A stretch of 64,000 bases of DNA from Brasenia schreberi (GCA_036023115.1 JAYKKT010000076.1:3906001-3970000); one strand, 5' to 3'; shown: positions 1 to 10,327, counted from the first letter of the stretch. Notes: generated by a model from the sequence alone, not told the origin. Numbers and translations are program-made.

Positions 1-692
1 TAATACAACACTCTTGATATTTTCCATCCCCACTCTCTCTCATGCCCAATATCCCACGTGAATTTCAAGTGGGCCCCCACCTCCATTTATGAGAAGGTGA
101 TGTGGGCCATGGACATGGATATTGGATTGGATCTTTGGATCCAAATCCAAATCCAAGTCCACATATGGGTTTGGATTGGGATCTGGATATATATGGTCCA
201 GATCCAATCCAAACTGAACTCTGACTCCTTCGAGTTGGGTTCGAAACGGACGATTCGTGCGGGGCCTGACAGCATCAGTACTCCGTCTGCGTTGGGTCTT
301 CGCCAACATAGTCGTCCGCCTCCGTTTCTGCCTTCCGGAGATGACTTCAAAGGATATTTTGATAAGAACAGGGTCTTGGACGTTCGAGATCCTGGGGGTG
401 TGAATCAGATACAAGAGTTGCTGTGCCGGGCTCGACGTGTGCTCCGGTTCCGGGCTCTTCTTAGCTTTCCTGGTCCTGTCTTGATTGGGCCAAGCCGCTT
501 CGGGGTTTCAAAACATGTTTTAAAAAGGTTTTAAAAGCTATATTGTATGTTTTCGAAATATAGAGTTCAAAACGTATGTACAGGGTTGTTTGGAAGGCTC
601 CTGGGTTTCCAGACTCAAAAATGGCCCTTTGGGGGCTGCTTTTGCAAAACCAGATGAATTTGAGAAATTCGTGGGATTTCGGGGTGTTTACA
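1..692 (-). mobile_element. F1 LTR fragment, right end of an element that leaves the window
   Basis: This is the U3-end portion of an F1 LTR in minus orientation, homologous to 9642-10327. It finishes precisely at the LTR terminus (plus strand ...GTGTTTACA, minus strand TGTAAACACC). The next base lies inside the aRNH coding region of M0, so 692/693 reads as a true insertion boundary and not a random break. The palindromic GGATTTGGA block and the block around the ACTCCGTCTGCG sequence are present. The rest of the element lies left of base 1. It may be a solo LTR or a full element. Confidence 0.85.
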
Positions 693-2858
693 CTATGGGG
701 ATCTCACCCTTTTCAAGGGATATGAGGATGACCCCGGCACCAACCCCTCGTTGGTTTCGTGCCCCATCGAAGTGCATCTTTCACATTTGGTTTTCGAAAG
801 AGTTTGCCAAAATGTGGTTTTGAAATTGGTTTTGCAATATGCCTTCATCAGACATTTCACTAAGTGTGGGATAGGCGTCCTCTAGGAGGAACTCAGCCAC
901 GTAGTCAGCTAGGGCTTGCCCCTTAATGGAGATCTCATGATGGTATTTCAGGTCATACTCCATTAGAAGGAGTTGCCATTTGCCCAATCTACCAGTGAGA
1001 TTGGGTTTTTCGAACAAATGCTTGATTGGATCAAGCTTGGACACTATCCAGATCTCATGATTTAGGAAATAGTGTCGAAATTTCTGGTAGGCCCAAACTA
1101 GGGCCAAGCATGTCTTCTCGATGTCTTGATAATTCCTTTAATAAGCCAAGAGAGTTTTCGAAATATAATAAATGGCATACCCCTTGTGGGTGTCATCCTC
1201 GTATTGAGCTAACAAGGCACCCAAAGCATTCGCATGCACGGAGATATAAAGTAGAAGAGGTTTTCCTTGCTTTGGAGGATTTAAAACAGGGAGATTAACT
1301 AAGTATGCCTTTAGTCTTTCAAATGACTTTTGGCAGTTGTCATCCCATGAAAATTTCATGCCCTTTCTCAACAATTTGTTGAAGGGTTCACATCTAGTCG
1401 CCAGGTTTGAGATAAACCTGCGAATGGATTGCAATCGACCTTGAGGCTACGAATCTGCGTGAGATTGGAGGGTGGAGCCATGTCTATGATGGCTCGACAC
1501 TTAGATGGGTCGACTTCTATGCCCCTTTGGCTCACCATAAAGCCTAAGAGCTTTTCGGACTCTACTCCGAACACACACTTCTGAGGGTTTAGCTTTGCTT
1601 TGTAAAGTTTAAGCCTTTCAAAATTTTTTTGTAAGCATTCGATATGAGTGCATCGAGTTTTGGATTTTGCCAAGAGATCATCCACATATACCTCTACAAG
1701 CTCATGAATTTGATCATAGAAGATCATGGTCATAGCTCTCTGGTATGTGGCGCCGGCATTTTTCAAACCAAAGGGCATGACTGTATAGCAGTACGTGTCC
1801 CATGGGGTTGTGAAAGCGGTCTTACCCTGATCTCGTGGGCTTAGTTTGATTTGATTATACCCTGAATAACCATTCATAAACGAAAACATTTCGTGATTTG
1901 CAGTATTATCAACTATCAAATCTATGTTTGGTAAAGGATAATTATCCTTTAGAGTGTCTTTATTTAGGTTTCTAAAATCGATGCATATTCGAATCTTCCC
2001 ATTGGTTTTTCGAACAACAACGATATTGGATAACCAATCAGAATACGCAATGGGTTTTATAAATCCGGTTTTTAGCAGATCTTTTAAACCCTCTTTGACT
2101 TGTGCGTGTACGTTCGGATGTATTTTCCTAAGCTTTTGCTTTATGGGTTTCACATTCGCATCTAAGGGTAGACAACATCTAAGGGTAGACAATGTTCGAC
2201 AATATTGGGGTCTATGCCCGGCATGTCTTCATACGTCCATGCAAACACATCTAAGTAGGTTTTTAGAAATGCAATGAATGATGATCTTTCATGCTCATGC
2301 AAACATGTGCTTACCTTAATGAGTTTGGGCTTTGAATCACTCCCTAGGTTTATCTCTATGAAATCTCCTCCTACTGAATTTGAAGGTTTTTCAAAATCGA
2401 GAATTTTATGAAATTTTGGGAGCTCAGAAGTGGGATCTTCCTCAAGGGGATCCACCTCTAGGCTTTGATCATTCTCGTGGCTTATAGATCCTAGGGAATT
2501 TGATGCATGGATTTTCAAAAGACCTGGTTTCACATTTGGAATTTCTATCGACTCCGAAATTTTTGGTCTGGTTATGCAGACAACGTTTCTTTCGCAATCT
2601 TTTGCTTTTTCTAAATCCTTACCAGGAGCATCTATGTACAAAATCTTTTTGGAATTTTGTAAATTTTTGATTTTTTTGTTCTTTTGTAAAACGAGTACTT
2701 TGAAAACTATACAAACTACTCTTTTTTCGAGTTTTTCATTTTCCAATGTTTTTGGCTTTTGTAATTTTTCTACTTTTTGGATTTTGAGTTTTTCAAATGT
2801 TTTTGTATTTTTGATTGAGGGATCTTACATCAAACGTACAAAGGGGAAACACTACAGG
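693..2858 (-). pseudogene. pol: M0 pol remnant (RT to aRNH), Tat-like Ty3/gypsy
   Basis: Read on the minus strand, this holds the lysine-rich pol leader, reverse transcriptase (RT) with FMNGYSGY and YVDDLLAKS, the connection region and the start of aRNH. It stops at 693, where another element begins. It is broken. There is a nonsense codon in the LLAY/RNYQ stretch near 1138, a frameshift near 1440, and a 17-bp tandem duplication at 2159-2192 that shifts the frame before RT. Compared with M1 it carries many amino-acid changes and belongs with the divergent gag B copy. Integrase and the 3' LTR should lie beyond the inserted element, outside the window. Confidence 0.85.
2159..2192. repeat. 17-bp tandem duplication in M0 pol
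   Basis: Two adjacent identical 17-bp units (2159-2175 and 2176-2192) occur where M1, P1 and M3 have one. Seventeen is not a multiple of three, so the duplication breaks the M0 pol frame just upstream of the RT core. Confidence 0.9.
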
Positions 2859-3406
2859 TTAGACTCTGAATAAGAGGTCTAAATCGTAGGTCTCTTCTAA
2901 GATAGGCTACAGGGCACCCTTGACCCAAGTGGTCACAGGGGGTGGTTCTGGTGGTATTCTGAGAGTATAGCCCATCCTATATCGGCTTGGATTGACCCTA
3001 GGCAGTATGGGTTCTAGGAGACACTGATTTTGTGCCCCCAGACTTTTATAAGGCAAATAACCCATATTTAACAGCATGTTCCACGATTTTTTGCTTTTGG
3101 AGAATGTTTGATATAAATCGTGGTCCTGGAACTTGTTGTCATCTATGTTATGCACATAGGGCTTTTTGTCCAGGGGTTTTGGAAATAAGGGGTTCTTGGG
3201 TTTTCTCGGCTTGGGTGGCCCCTTCATATATACGACCTTCCTAGGCTTATACAACGTGAGCCTTGGTGGCTCGAGCATGGTTTGCCCCAGCTTTACCTCG
3301 TGGGTCTGGGAACTTGACAAGCAAGGGAAATTTATGACCCCTTGAAGTTGAGGATGACTCTCACCTAGGATCACTATGACTTTGTCCCGGAAAGGGATTT
3401 TGACAC
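2859..3406 (-). pseudogene. gag: M0 gag-protease, C-terminal part (split by P1)
   Basis: This is the C-terminal end of the M0 gag-protease ORF: the post-protease region with the MGYLPYKSLGAQNQ G-patch-like motif and the PPEPPPVTTWVKG stretch. The natural stop is at 2859-2861. A GAG-to-TAG nonsense change lies just after WVKGAL. At 3406 the frame is cut by insertion of P1 and it resumes at 30584 after the duplicated GACAC. Joining the two flanks restores continuous homology with M1 gag. Confidence 0.88.
3402..3406. repeat. TSD of P1, left copy (GACAC)
   Basis: GACAC directly precedes the P1 5' LTR. It is repeated directly after the P1 3' LTR at 30579-30583. Five bp is the usual duplication size for Ty3/gypsy integrases. 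Confidence 0.92.
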
Positions 3407-4189
3407 TATAAACACCCCGAAATCCCACGAATTTCTTAAACAAACCTGGTTTTATACAAGCAGCCCCAAAGGGTTATTTTGAGTCTGGAAACCCAGGAGC
3501 CTTCCAGACAACCCTGTACATATGTTTTAAACTCTGTATTTCAAAAATATATAATATAGCTTTTGAAAACCTTTTAAAACACGTTTTTGAAACCCCGAAG
3601 CGGCTTGGCCCGATCAAGACAGGACCAGGAGAGCTAAGAAGAGCCCGGAACCGGAGCACATGTCGAGCCCGGCACAACAACTCTAGTATCTGATTCACAC
3701 CCCCAGGATCTCGAACGTCCAAGACCCTGTTCTTATCAAAATATCCTTTGAAGTCATCTCCGGAAGGCAGAAACGGAGGCGGACGACTATGTTGGCGAAG
3801 ACCCAACGCAGACGGAGTACTGATGCTGTCAGACCCCACACGAATCGTCCGTTTTGAACCCAGCTCGAAGGAGTCAGAGTTTAGTTTGGATTGGATCTGG
3901 ACCATATATATCCAGATTCCAATCCAAACCCATATGTGGACTTGGATTTGGATTTGGATCCAGAGATCCAATCCAATATCCATATCCATGGCCCACATCA
4001 CCTTCTCATAAATGGAGGTGGGGCCCACTTGAAATTCACGTGGGATATTGGGCATGAGAGAGAGTGGGGATGGAAAATATCAAGAGTGTTGTATTAAGCT
4101 TGACTTGTGTGTCAAGTTTGGGTTTAATCATGTGGGTTAGCCTAATTGAGTGGGTTTAAGCTTGTAATTAGCTAAAACCTAACCTAGGG

Positions 4190-4640
4190 CTGCACCAACA
4201 TGGGGTGATCAAGGTCTATGGGCCATGCTAAGGGAGCTCCCTCACCTAAACCTAACCCAAAATGACTAATCCTAGCCTAAACCCCTAATCCACCCCTAAT
4301 CCCAACCTAATCACCTAGCCCACTTCCCTAATCCCGGCCTAATCCCAACCTAATCACCTAACCCACTTCCCTAATCCTTCCCTAAACCTAGATTAATTTC
4401 CCTAATCCTACCCTAAACCTAGCCTAATCACCTAACCTAGCTCACTAAACCTCACCCTAAAACCCAACCACCTAACCTAGCCCTAAACCCCTAAACCACC
4501 CTTAGCCCACAATCTACCCAAACCCCTAGTTTTCAAAATATCTGGCCCACCCCTTTCCAACCCACCTTATCTACATACCACCTAACCTAAACCACCTAAC
4601 CACTACCCTCAGCCCAGCTCTAACCGACCTACCCATCCCC
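4190..4640 (+). repeat. Degenerate CCTAA-rich, telomere-like tract in U3
   Basis: About 450 bp are dominated by CCTAA-based units (CCTAACC, CCTAAACC, CCTAATCC) on the element's sense strand. This resembles the plant telomere repeat CCCTAAA but is irregular. It lies just upstream of the TATA-like box. The same tract occurs at the same place in every F1 LTR and in shorter form in F2 LTRs (56235-56610, 59930-60320). Confidence 0.85.
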
Positions 4641-4648
4641 TATTTAAA
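4641..4648 (+). promoter_or_regulatory. TATA-like box, P1 5' LTR
   Basis: TATTTAAA in a C-rich setting lies about 1.23 kb into the LTR. It is the only conserved TATA-like motif between the U3 repeats and the leader, so transcription probably starts about 30 bp downstream. That gives a U3 of about 1.26 kb and R+U5 of about 2 kb. Confidence 0.6.
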
Positions 4649-4910
4649 CCCCTCCCCTTTGGGGGCGGGTTTTGGAAGGGAGAAGGCCCTCACCTCAGCC
4701 CAGCCGATTCCACTCTCCACCTGCCCGCTTGCTCCACTCTCCACCTGCTCCACTCTCCACCTGCTCCACCAGCTCTACTTGCACCGCCACCTTCCCTCTT
4801 CCATCCACCACCATTCCCCAGCCGGACGCCACCACCTTCATCCAACCGAACCAGCCAAGAGTCCCATCCACTCCCGGCTTCCCACTTCATCCGCCACCGC
4901 TCCCCATCCG

Positions 4911-5363
4911 GTAAGTACCCTAACTCTATCAAAGCCCTTCTCTACCACCTCTCCACTCCTAGCCACCCACCCTATCATCATCTCAGCCTTTGCCACCACC
5001 CTTTTCACCTAGCCGAACCTAGCATAACCTAAACTACCGGCCACTACCTAACCATCCTATCCCATTCGGCCTTCCCCTAGGTGTCCCATTCGGCCTTCCC
5101 ACAAACTCAACTTTAGGTCCAGTTGCCCTAAACACTCAACTCCCCTAGTGACCCTAAAAACTCACTTGTTCAGCCCCTTTAAACCCCCACCTCGAGGCGA
5201 CGTCCACTTGCAATCGGCCACCTTTGAGGCACCTATCCCGCGCCCCACTTGCAGCCGGCCAGCACCTTTGATCACCTATCTTCGCGGAGCTCTCGTTTGC
5301 AGCCCAAGGCGAAGGTCAAGCCCACGCTCAAGCAAGGCCTCTACGGACCAGCTACTCGTAAGT
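4911..5363 (+). other. Putative leader splice sites in P1 5' LTR
   Basis: GTAAGT donor-like sites occur at 4911-4916 (after ATCCG) and 5358-5363 (after TACTC). A TTTGCAG acceptor-like site ends at 5302. Together they would define an intron of about 390 bp, a small exon of about 55 nt and a second downstream intron. The sites are kept in all F1 LTRs in the window. This is inference from consensus only; no transcript evidence is available here. Confidence 0.5.
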
Positions 5364-5599
5364 GCCTAAACTCGGTCCTTAGTTGTATACTTGCTTGAGA
5401 TTCAATTTGATACGGGGTTGTAATAACGGAGCATAGTCTCCCCCCGCTTGTAATAACGTGGCTTGGCACAACCACACACGTGCACTCTCTTAGTCGTGCA
5501 CGATTTTGAACATACACAGGCCTAATCAGCCCCTAATACATAAGTGTGTATATATACTTTCATTTTCGAAGGGTTTTTGTTTAAGTTGGGTGCGTTGTC

Positions 5600-5995
5600 T
5601 TTCAATTCAAGCACTCTGACACACATTGAGCTTTCGCTCTTAGTTGAAAGACCCAAGTAAGGGCCGACCTATACTATTTGGGTTTCATTTCTTGTCGTGT
5701 GAGTAAGTCCTTCAATTCAAGCACTTTCACACACATTGAGCCTTCGCTCTTACTCCCAAGACCTTAGTAAAGGCCTTATTGCAGTTATATTTGGGTTTCA
5801 TTTATGTCGTGTGGGTAGTCTTTCAATTCAAGCACTCTCACACACATTGAGCCTTCACTCTTACTCCCAAGACCTTAGTCAAGGCCATACTGCAATTTAT
5901 ATTTGGGTTTAATTTCATGTCGTGTGTGTAAGTCTTTCAATTCAAGCACGCACCCACATTGAGCCTTCGCTCTTATTTGTAAGACCCAAGTAAGG
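5600..5995 (+). repeat. 110-bp tandem repeats in U5 (P1 5' LTR)
   Basis: Imperfect direct repeats of about 110 bp. Each contains CACACACATTGAGC, CGCTCTTA, an AGACC(C/T)(A/T)AGTAA motif, TTTGGGTTT and TCGTGTG. About four units remain here; M1 carries about five. Confidence 0.85.
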
Positions 5996-6005
5996 ACTCA
6001 TATAC

Positions 6006-7026
6006 CGGTTGAAAAACGGGAGTATACTCCGCTGGGGCAACCTGTGTCAGAGGTCCTAGACCTCTTACTTGCCCAGGGCATGATCGAACTCCCTGAAATC
6101 CCCGAAGGAGTCACGTCCAAGGGGGGGTATTTAAACCGATTTTGTAAGTATCATCGGCTCAAAGGCCATGATACCAAATGCTGCTTCTCTCTTTTAAATA
6201 AAATTGAGAACTTGATAGCAGAAGGCCGGCTCCAGGTCACTGCAGAACCTGAGCCACCTCAAGCTATCTTCAAGGAACCCTTTCCCAAACATGCCAGTGG
6301 CAATGGGAAAGGAAAGGAGGTATGTACCCTCACCATTTCCAAGGAACTAGCGCAAAAGCCAGAACCTGGTCGACCTACTTGCGCGCCCATCCTTGTATTA
6401 TACAAGAGGCCCGCCCAAGTCGTCATTCGGGGACCACCAAAAGTGGAAACCCCGGTAAAACCAGTTTTGAAAATCCAAGGTTCTCCTCAGCTCATCCTTA
6501 GAGCCAAGTTTAGCGCAAACCCTAGGCTGGTCGTGGGGGAAGTCACTAGATCCGGGAGGATCTATCAACACCCGCACCTTCAAGGTGCTCAAAAGGTGGT
6601 CAGTGTGCCTGGCCCCTCAAAAGCATGTATCCCTAGTGGTCTGCCAAAAGCAGATAAGGACAAAGTCATCCTAAATCCTTATGATTTCGAAAACCACCTT
6701 TCAAAGATTCCTATTCACATGTCTATCCTAGAGCTTATCAAAACCTCACCTAGGCATAGACTTGTATTAGAGAAAATTCTAGAAAGGGCCAAGGTTGATT
6801 CGAACATAAGTCCGGAATCCTTGTCTGCCCAAGTGGCTTTATTAGGAGCAAAATCGCCCATCACCTTTTCGGAAGATGATGTAGATAGACCCTACGAAAC
6901 CCATAACCAGGCCCTGCATATCGAGGTGGTTCTAAACAACCACTCTCTGGACAGGTGCCTAGTCGATGGTGGAGGAGGGCTCAACATCCTTCCACTTCAT
7001 GTGGCGTACAAAATCGGAGTCACCTT
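6006..7026 (+). pseudogene. gag: P1 gag-protease, first part
   Basis: Open frame from the deletion junction to the M1 insertion. It encodes the C-terminal half of gag: LLLAQGMIELPEIPEG, the zinc-finger-like CKYHRLKGHDTKCC (C-x2-H-x4-H-x4-C, with an R-to-C change inside), a variable linker, and the protease start with LVDGGGGLNILPLHVAYKIG. There is no start codon of its own because the N-terminal third and leader are deleted. The frame resumes at 21615 beyond M1. Confidence 0.9.
7022..7026. repeat. TSD of M1, left copy (ACCTT)
   Basis: ACCTT just before the M1 LTR terminus is repeated exactly at 21610-21614 after the other terminus. Removing M1 and one copy restores uninterrupted P1 gag-protease sequence matching the copy at 16080-16110. 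Confidence 0.95.
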
Positions 7027-7176
7027 TGTAGACGCGCGAAAATCCCCGCCTCTTCGCCTCTTTCGTGGCTTGGAGTGGATCTTATCGTGCGTCTAAGGCC
7101 TATGTATACAAATAGGGCGTGCCAGCTAGCTTACTTAAGCTAGCGAAGATATACTTAACACTGACTTCTAAACGTG

Positions 7177-7243
7177 GCGACTGTGAGCAAGTGAGCTCTT
7201 GTCGTCGCAGACCTTCTTGCACCGATGCGCAAGGGTCAGTCTG
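7177..7243 (-). other. Conserved U5 stem-loop pair (candidate RNA element)
   Basis: Two adjacent inverted repeats: GCGAC (7177-7181) with GTCGC (7204-7208), enclosing GAGC/GCTC; and CAGAC (7208-7212) with GTCTG (7239-7243), enclosing CTTGC/GCAAG. The block recurs in every complete F1 U5 and, with substitutions, in F2 (54494-54564 and 61958-62030), while the surrounding U5 differs strongly. It could serve packaging, reverse transcription or 3' end formation. Function is inferred, not shown. Confidence 0.5.
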
Positions 7244-7545
7244 TACGCTTTTGCAAAAAATCGAGTTTTTGGGGAGAAAATCTACGAAACGGTTTCGAGG
7301 TGTCTATTTCGGGTCTTTAAGATGCGATTGCATGTTTTAGATCACGTGGATTTGTACGTGCCTAAGTCTTTTCTTTTATCCCTTTTTGGGTCGCCTAGTT
7401 TGTGTGTTATGAACACTCCACTACATGGGCGAATTCGAGCGGGGGTTGCTTCGATGCAATATGCGTCCTACCTCGTGGTATGGCGTAGATGCAATGCAAA
7501 CTCACGCTACTCCAAAGGGAAAACCCGAAATGTAAAGACAATACT

Positions 7546-7609
7546 GAAGGGAAATAGCGGAAGGGAAATAACCGAAGGGAAATAACCGAAGGAAAATAAC
7601 CGAAGGGAG
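7546..7609 (-). repeat. 14-bp microarray in U5 (M1 3' LTR)
   Basis: Tandem GGGAAATAACCGAA units, about four imperfect copies here. Copy number differs among LTRs: the P1 3' LTR (29965-30060) has about seven. It is a fast-changing length marker between copies. Confidence 0.85.
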
Positions 7610-7639
7610 ATATGTATATATCTTATGTATATGAGCCCT

Positions 7640-8150
7640 TACTCGGGTCTTGCAAATAAGAGCGAAGGCTCAATGTGGGTGCGTGCTTGAATTGAAAGAC
7701 TTACACACACGACATGAAATTAAACCCAAATATAAATTGCAGTATGGCCTTGACTAAGGTCTTGGGAGTAAGAGCGAAGGCTCAATGTGTGTGAAAGTGC
7801 TCGAATTGAAAGACTTACTCACACGACAAGAAATAAAACCCAAATAGTATAGGTCGGCCCTTACTTGGGTCTTTCAAATAAGAGCGAAAGCTCAATGTGT
7901 GTGAGAGTGTTTAAATTGAAAGACTTACTCACACGACATGAAATGAAACCCAAATAGTATAGGTCGGCCCTTACTTGGGTCTTTCAAATAAGAGCGAAAG
8001 CTCAATGTGTGTGAGAGTGTTTAAATTGAAAGACTTACTCACACGACATGAAATGAAACCCAAATAGTATAGGTCGGCCCTTACTTGGGTCTTTCAAATA
8101 AGAGCGAAAGCTCAATGTGTGTGAGAGTGATTGAATTGAAAAACAACGCA
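7640..8150 (-). repeat. 110-bp tandem repeats in U5 (M1 3' LTR)
   Basis: About five direct repeats; CTTTCAAATA recurs at 7871, 7981 and 8091, a clean 110-bp period. The last three units are nearly identical, so the array expanded recently. Each unit carries AAGAGCGAAAGCTC and GTGTGTGAGAG. The array lies after the transcription start, so it is transcribed. Confidence 0.92.
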
Positions 8151-9093
8151 CCCAACTTAAATAAAACCCTTCGGAAATGAAATATATACGTACACTTATA
8201 TATATTAGGGGCTGATTAGGCCCGTGTGTGTTCAAAATTGTGCACAACTAAGAGAGTGCACGTGTGTGGTTGTGCCAAGCCACGTTATTACAAGCGGGGG
8301 GAGACTATGCTCCGTTATTACAACCCCGTATCAAATTGAATTTCAAGCAAGTGTATGACTAAAGACCGAGTTTAGACACTTACGAGTAGCTGGTCCGTAG
8401 AGGTCTTGCTTGAGCGTGGCCTTGGCTTTGGGCTGCAAACGGGAGCTCCGCGAAGGTATGTGACCAAGGGTGCTGGCCGGCTGCAAATGGGGCGCGGGAT
8501 GGACGCCTCGAAGGGGACCGGTGGCAAGTGGGCGGCGCCTCCAAGTAGGGAGTTTAGAGTGGCTGAGCAAGTGGGTCTTAGGGTCACTAGGGAAGTTAGG
8601 TACTTAGGGAAACTGGACCTAAAAGGTGAGCTAGTGGGAAGGCCAAAAAAGACACCTAGGGGGGGGGGGGGTTGGCCGAATGGGAGATGGTGGCTAAGTA
8701 GTGGCCAGCCACTTGGGTTATCCTAGGTTCGGCTAGGCTTAGGTGGTGGCGACAAAGGGGCTGAGCTGAAGGGAAGATGGGTGGCTAAGAGTGGAGAGGT
8801 GGTAGAGAGTGGCTTTGAGGGAGTTAGGGGAACTTACCGAATGGGGAGGAGTGGCGGATGGAGTGGGAGAGTGGCGGGTAGGTGGCTGTCGGCTGGTGGA
8901 GTTGGGGAAAGACGGTGGTGTCCGACTGGGGGGCAGTGGTGGTGGACGGAAGAGGGAAGGTGGTGGAGCAGGTGGCGGCTGGTGGAGGAGCTGGAGCTGC
9001 TGGCTGTCGGCTGGTGGAAGATGGGAGAAGGAGAGGGCCCGGCTGAGTGTGGAGAGTGGTTCCCACTTGGAAAACCCGCCCACAATGAGGGGG

Positions 9094-9101
9094 GTTTAAA
9101 T
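9094..9101 (-). promoter_or_regulatory. TATA-like box, M1 3' LTR
   Basis: TTTAAATA on plus (TATTTAAA on minus), in the same position as in the other F1 LTRs. In a 3' LTR it could drive transcription outward into P1 gag. Confidence 0.55.
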
Positions 9102-9114
9102 AGGGGATGGGTAG

Positions 9115-9560
9115 GTCGGTTAGGGCTGGGTTGTGGGTAGTGGTTAGGTGGTTTAGGTAGGGTAGTATGTAGATAAGGTGGGCTGGATGGGGTTGGGCCA
9201 GATATTTTAAAACTAGGTGTTTGGGAAAATCGTGGGCTAAGGGTGGTTTAGGGCTAGGCTAGGTGGTTGGGTTTTAGGGTGAGGTTTAGTGAGCTAGGTT
9301 AGGTTGTTTAGGCTAGGTTTAGGCTAGGATTAAGGAAATTAATCTAGGTTTAGGGAAGGATTAGGGGAGTGGGTTAGGTGATTAGGTTGGGATTAGGCCG
9401 GGATTAGGGAAGTGGGTTAGGTGATTAGGTTCAGATTAGGGGTGGATTAGGGGTTTAGGTTAGGTTTAGGCATTTTGGGTTAGGTTTAGGTGAAGGAGCT
9501 CCCTTAGCATGGCCCATAGACCTTGATCACCCCATGTTGGTGCAGCCCTAGGTTAGGTTT
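9115..9560 (-). repeat. CCTAA-rich telomere-like tract, M1 3' LTR
   Basis: On the plus strand this reads as TTAGG-rich sequence (GGTTAGG, GATTAGG, GGTTTAGG). It matches 20400-20850 in the 5' LTR with a handful of differences and is irregular in spacing. Confidence 0.85.
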
Positions 9561-9739
9561 TAGCTAATTACAAGCTTAAACCCACTCAATTAGGCTAACC
9601 CACATGATTAACCCAAACTTGACACACAAGTCAAGCTTAATACAACACTCTTGATATTTTTCACCCCCACTCTCTCTCATGCCCAATATCCCACGTGAAT
9701 TTCAAGTGGGCCCCACCTCCATTTATGAGAAGGTGATGT

Positions 9740-9960
9740 GGGCCATGGATATGGATATTGGATTGGATCTCTGGATCCAAATCCAAATCCAAGTCCACAT
9801 ATGGGTTTGGATTGGAATCTGGATATATATGGTCCAGATCCAATCCAAACTGAACTCTGACTCCCTCGAGCTGGGTTCGAAATGGACGATTCGTGCGGGG
9901 CCTGACAGCATCAGTACTCCGTCTGCGTTGGGTCTTCGCCAACATGGTCGTCCGCCTCCG
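9740..9960 (-). promoter_or_regulatory. Conserved U3 block with palindromes
   Basis: Contains GGATTTGGA/TCCAAATCC palindromic units, ATATATGGTCCAGATC, and a stretch of about 80 bp around CATCAGTACTCCGTCTGCG. The same order is kept in the otherwise divergent F2 LTRs (56750-56995 and 59520-59780). Strong conservation in U3 suggests promoter or enhancer elements. No binding factor can be assigned from sequence alone. Confidence 0.5.
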
Positions 9961-10327
9961 TTTCTGCCTTCCGGAGATGACTTTAAAGGCTATTTTGATA
10001 AGAACAGGGTCTTGGACGTTCGAGATCCTGGGGTGTGAATCAGATACAAGAGTTGCTGCGCCGGGCTCGACAGGTGCTCCGGTTTCGGGCTCTTCTTGGC
10101 TCTCCTGGTCCTGTCTTGATCAGGCCAAGCCACTTCGGGGTTTCAAAACATGTTTTAAAAGGGTTTTCAAAAGCTATATCATATGTTTTTGAAAGATAAA
10201 GTTTAAAACATATATACAGGGTTGTTTGGAAGGCTCCTGGGTTTCCAAACTCAAAATGGCCCTTTGGGGCTGCTTGTATAAAACCAGATGGATTTTGAGA
10301 AATTCGTGGGATTTCGGGGTGTTTACA

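Larger units (their letters stand above)
3407..6005 (+). mobile_element. P1 5' LTR (3'-truncated)
   Basis: It starts TATAAACACC, where other copies have TGTAAACACC, so the terminal TG has mutated to TA. It aligns base for base with the P1 3' LTR up to about 29950. Many scattered single-base differences suggest roughly 1-2% divergence by eye, older than M1. It is cut at 6005, losing about 630 bp of the U5 end that carries the stem-loops and GTCTACA terminus. Confidence 0.9.
7027..10327 (-). mobile_element. M1 3' LTR
   Basis: 3301 bp, bounded on the minus strand by TGTAAACACC and GCGTCTACA. It contains, in element order, the U3 palindrome block, the CCTAA-rich tract, the TATA-like box, donor-like sites, the 110-bp array, a short 14-bp array and the U5 stem-loops. 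Differences from the 5' LTR include a longer poly-G run near 8661. An ORF-free interpretation is preferred: open frames here are proline-rich or WIQIQ-type low-complexity artefacts. Confidence 0.95.

Noticed and set aside
58..534. Open frames rich in WIQIQ/VWIGIW or DLDLDL in each LTR (also 3474-4055, 9679-10038, 20962-21321, 35134-35493 and others)
   Set aside because: They come from the GGATTTGGA palindromic repeats read in several frames on both strands, lack conserved boundaries, and lie in U3 upstream of the promoter.
4190..4640. Interstitial telomere
   Set aside because: The CCTAA units are irregular and occur at the same LTR position in every copy, so they belong to the element.
4659..5012. 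Proline/serine-rich ORFs just after the TATA-like box in every LTR
   Set aside because: Composition follows from CCACC-rich leader DNA. They often lack an ATG, frames overlap on both strands, and indels between copies are not multiples of three.
7170..7250. tRNA gene suggested by stem-loops in U5
   Set aside because: There is no cloverleaf, anticodon arm or T-loop consensus. It is better described as a conserved retroelement RNA structure.
7640..8150. CRISPR-like array
   Set aside because: The units are contiguous 110-bp repeats without spacers, inside a plant LTR.
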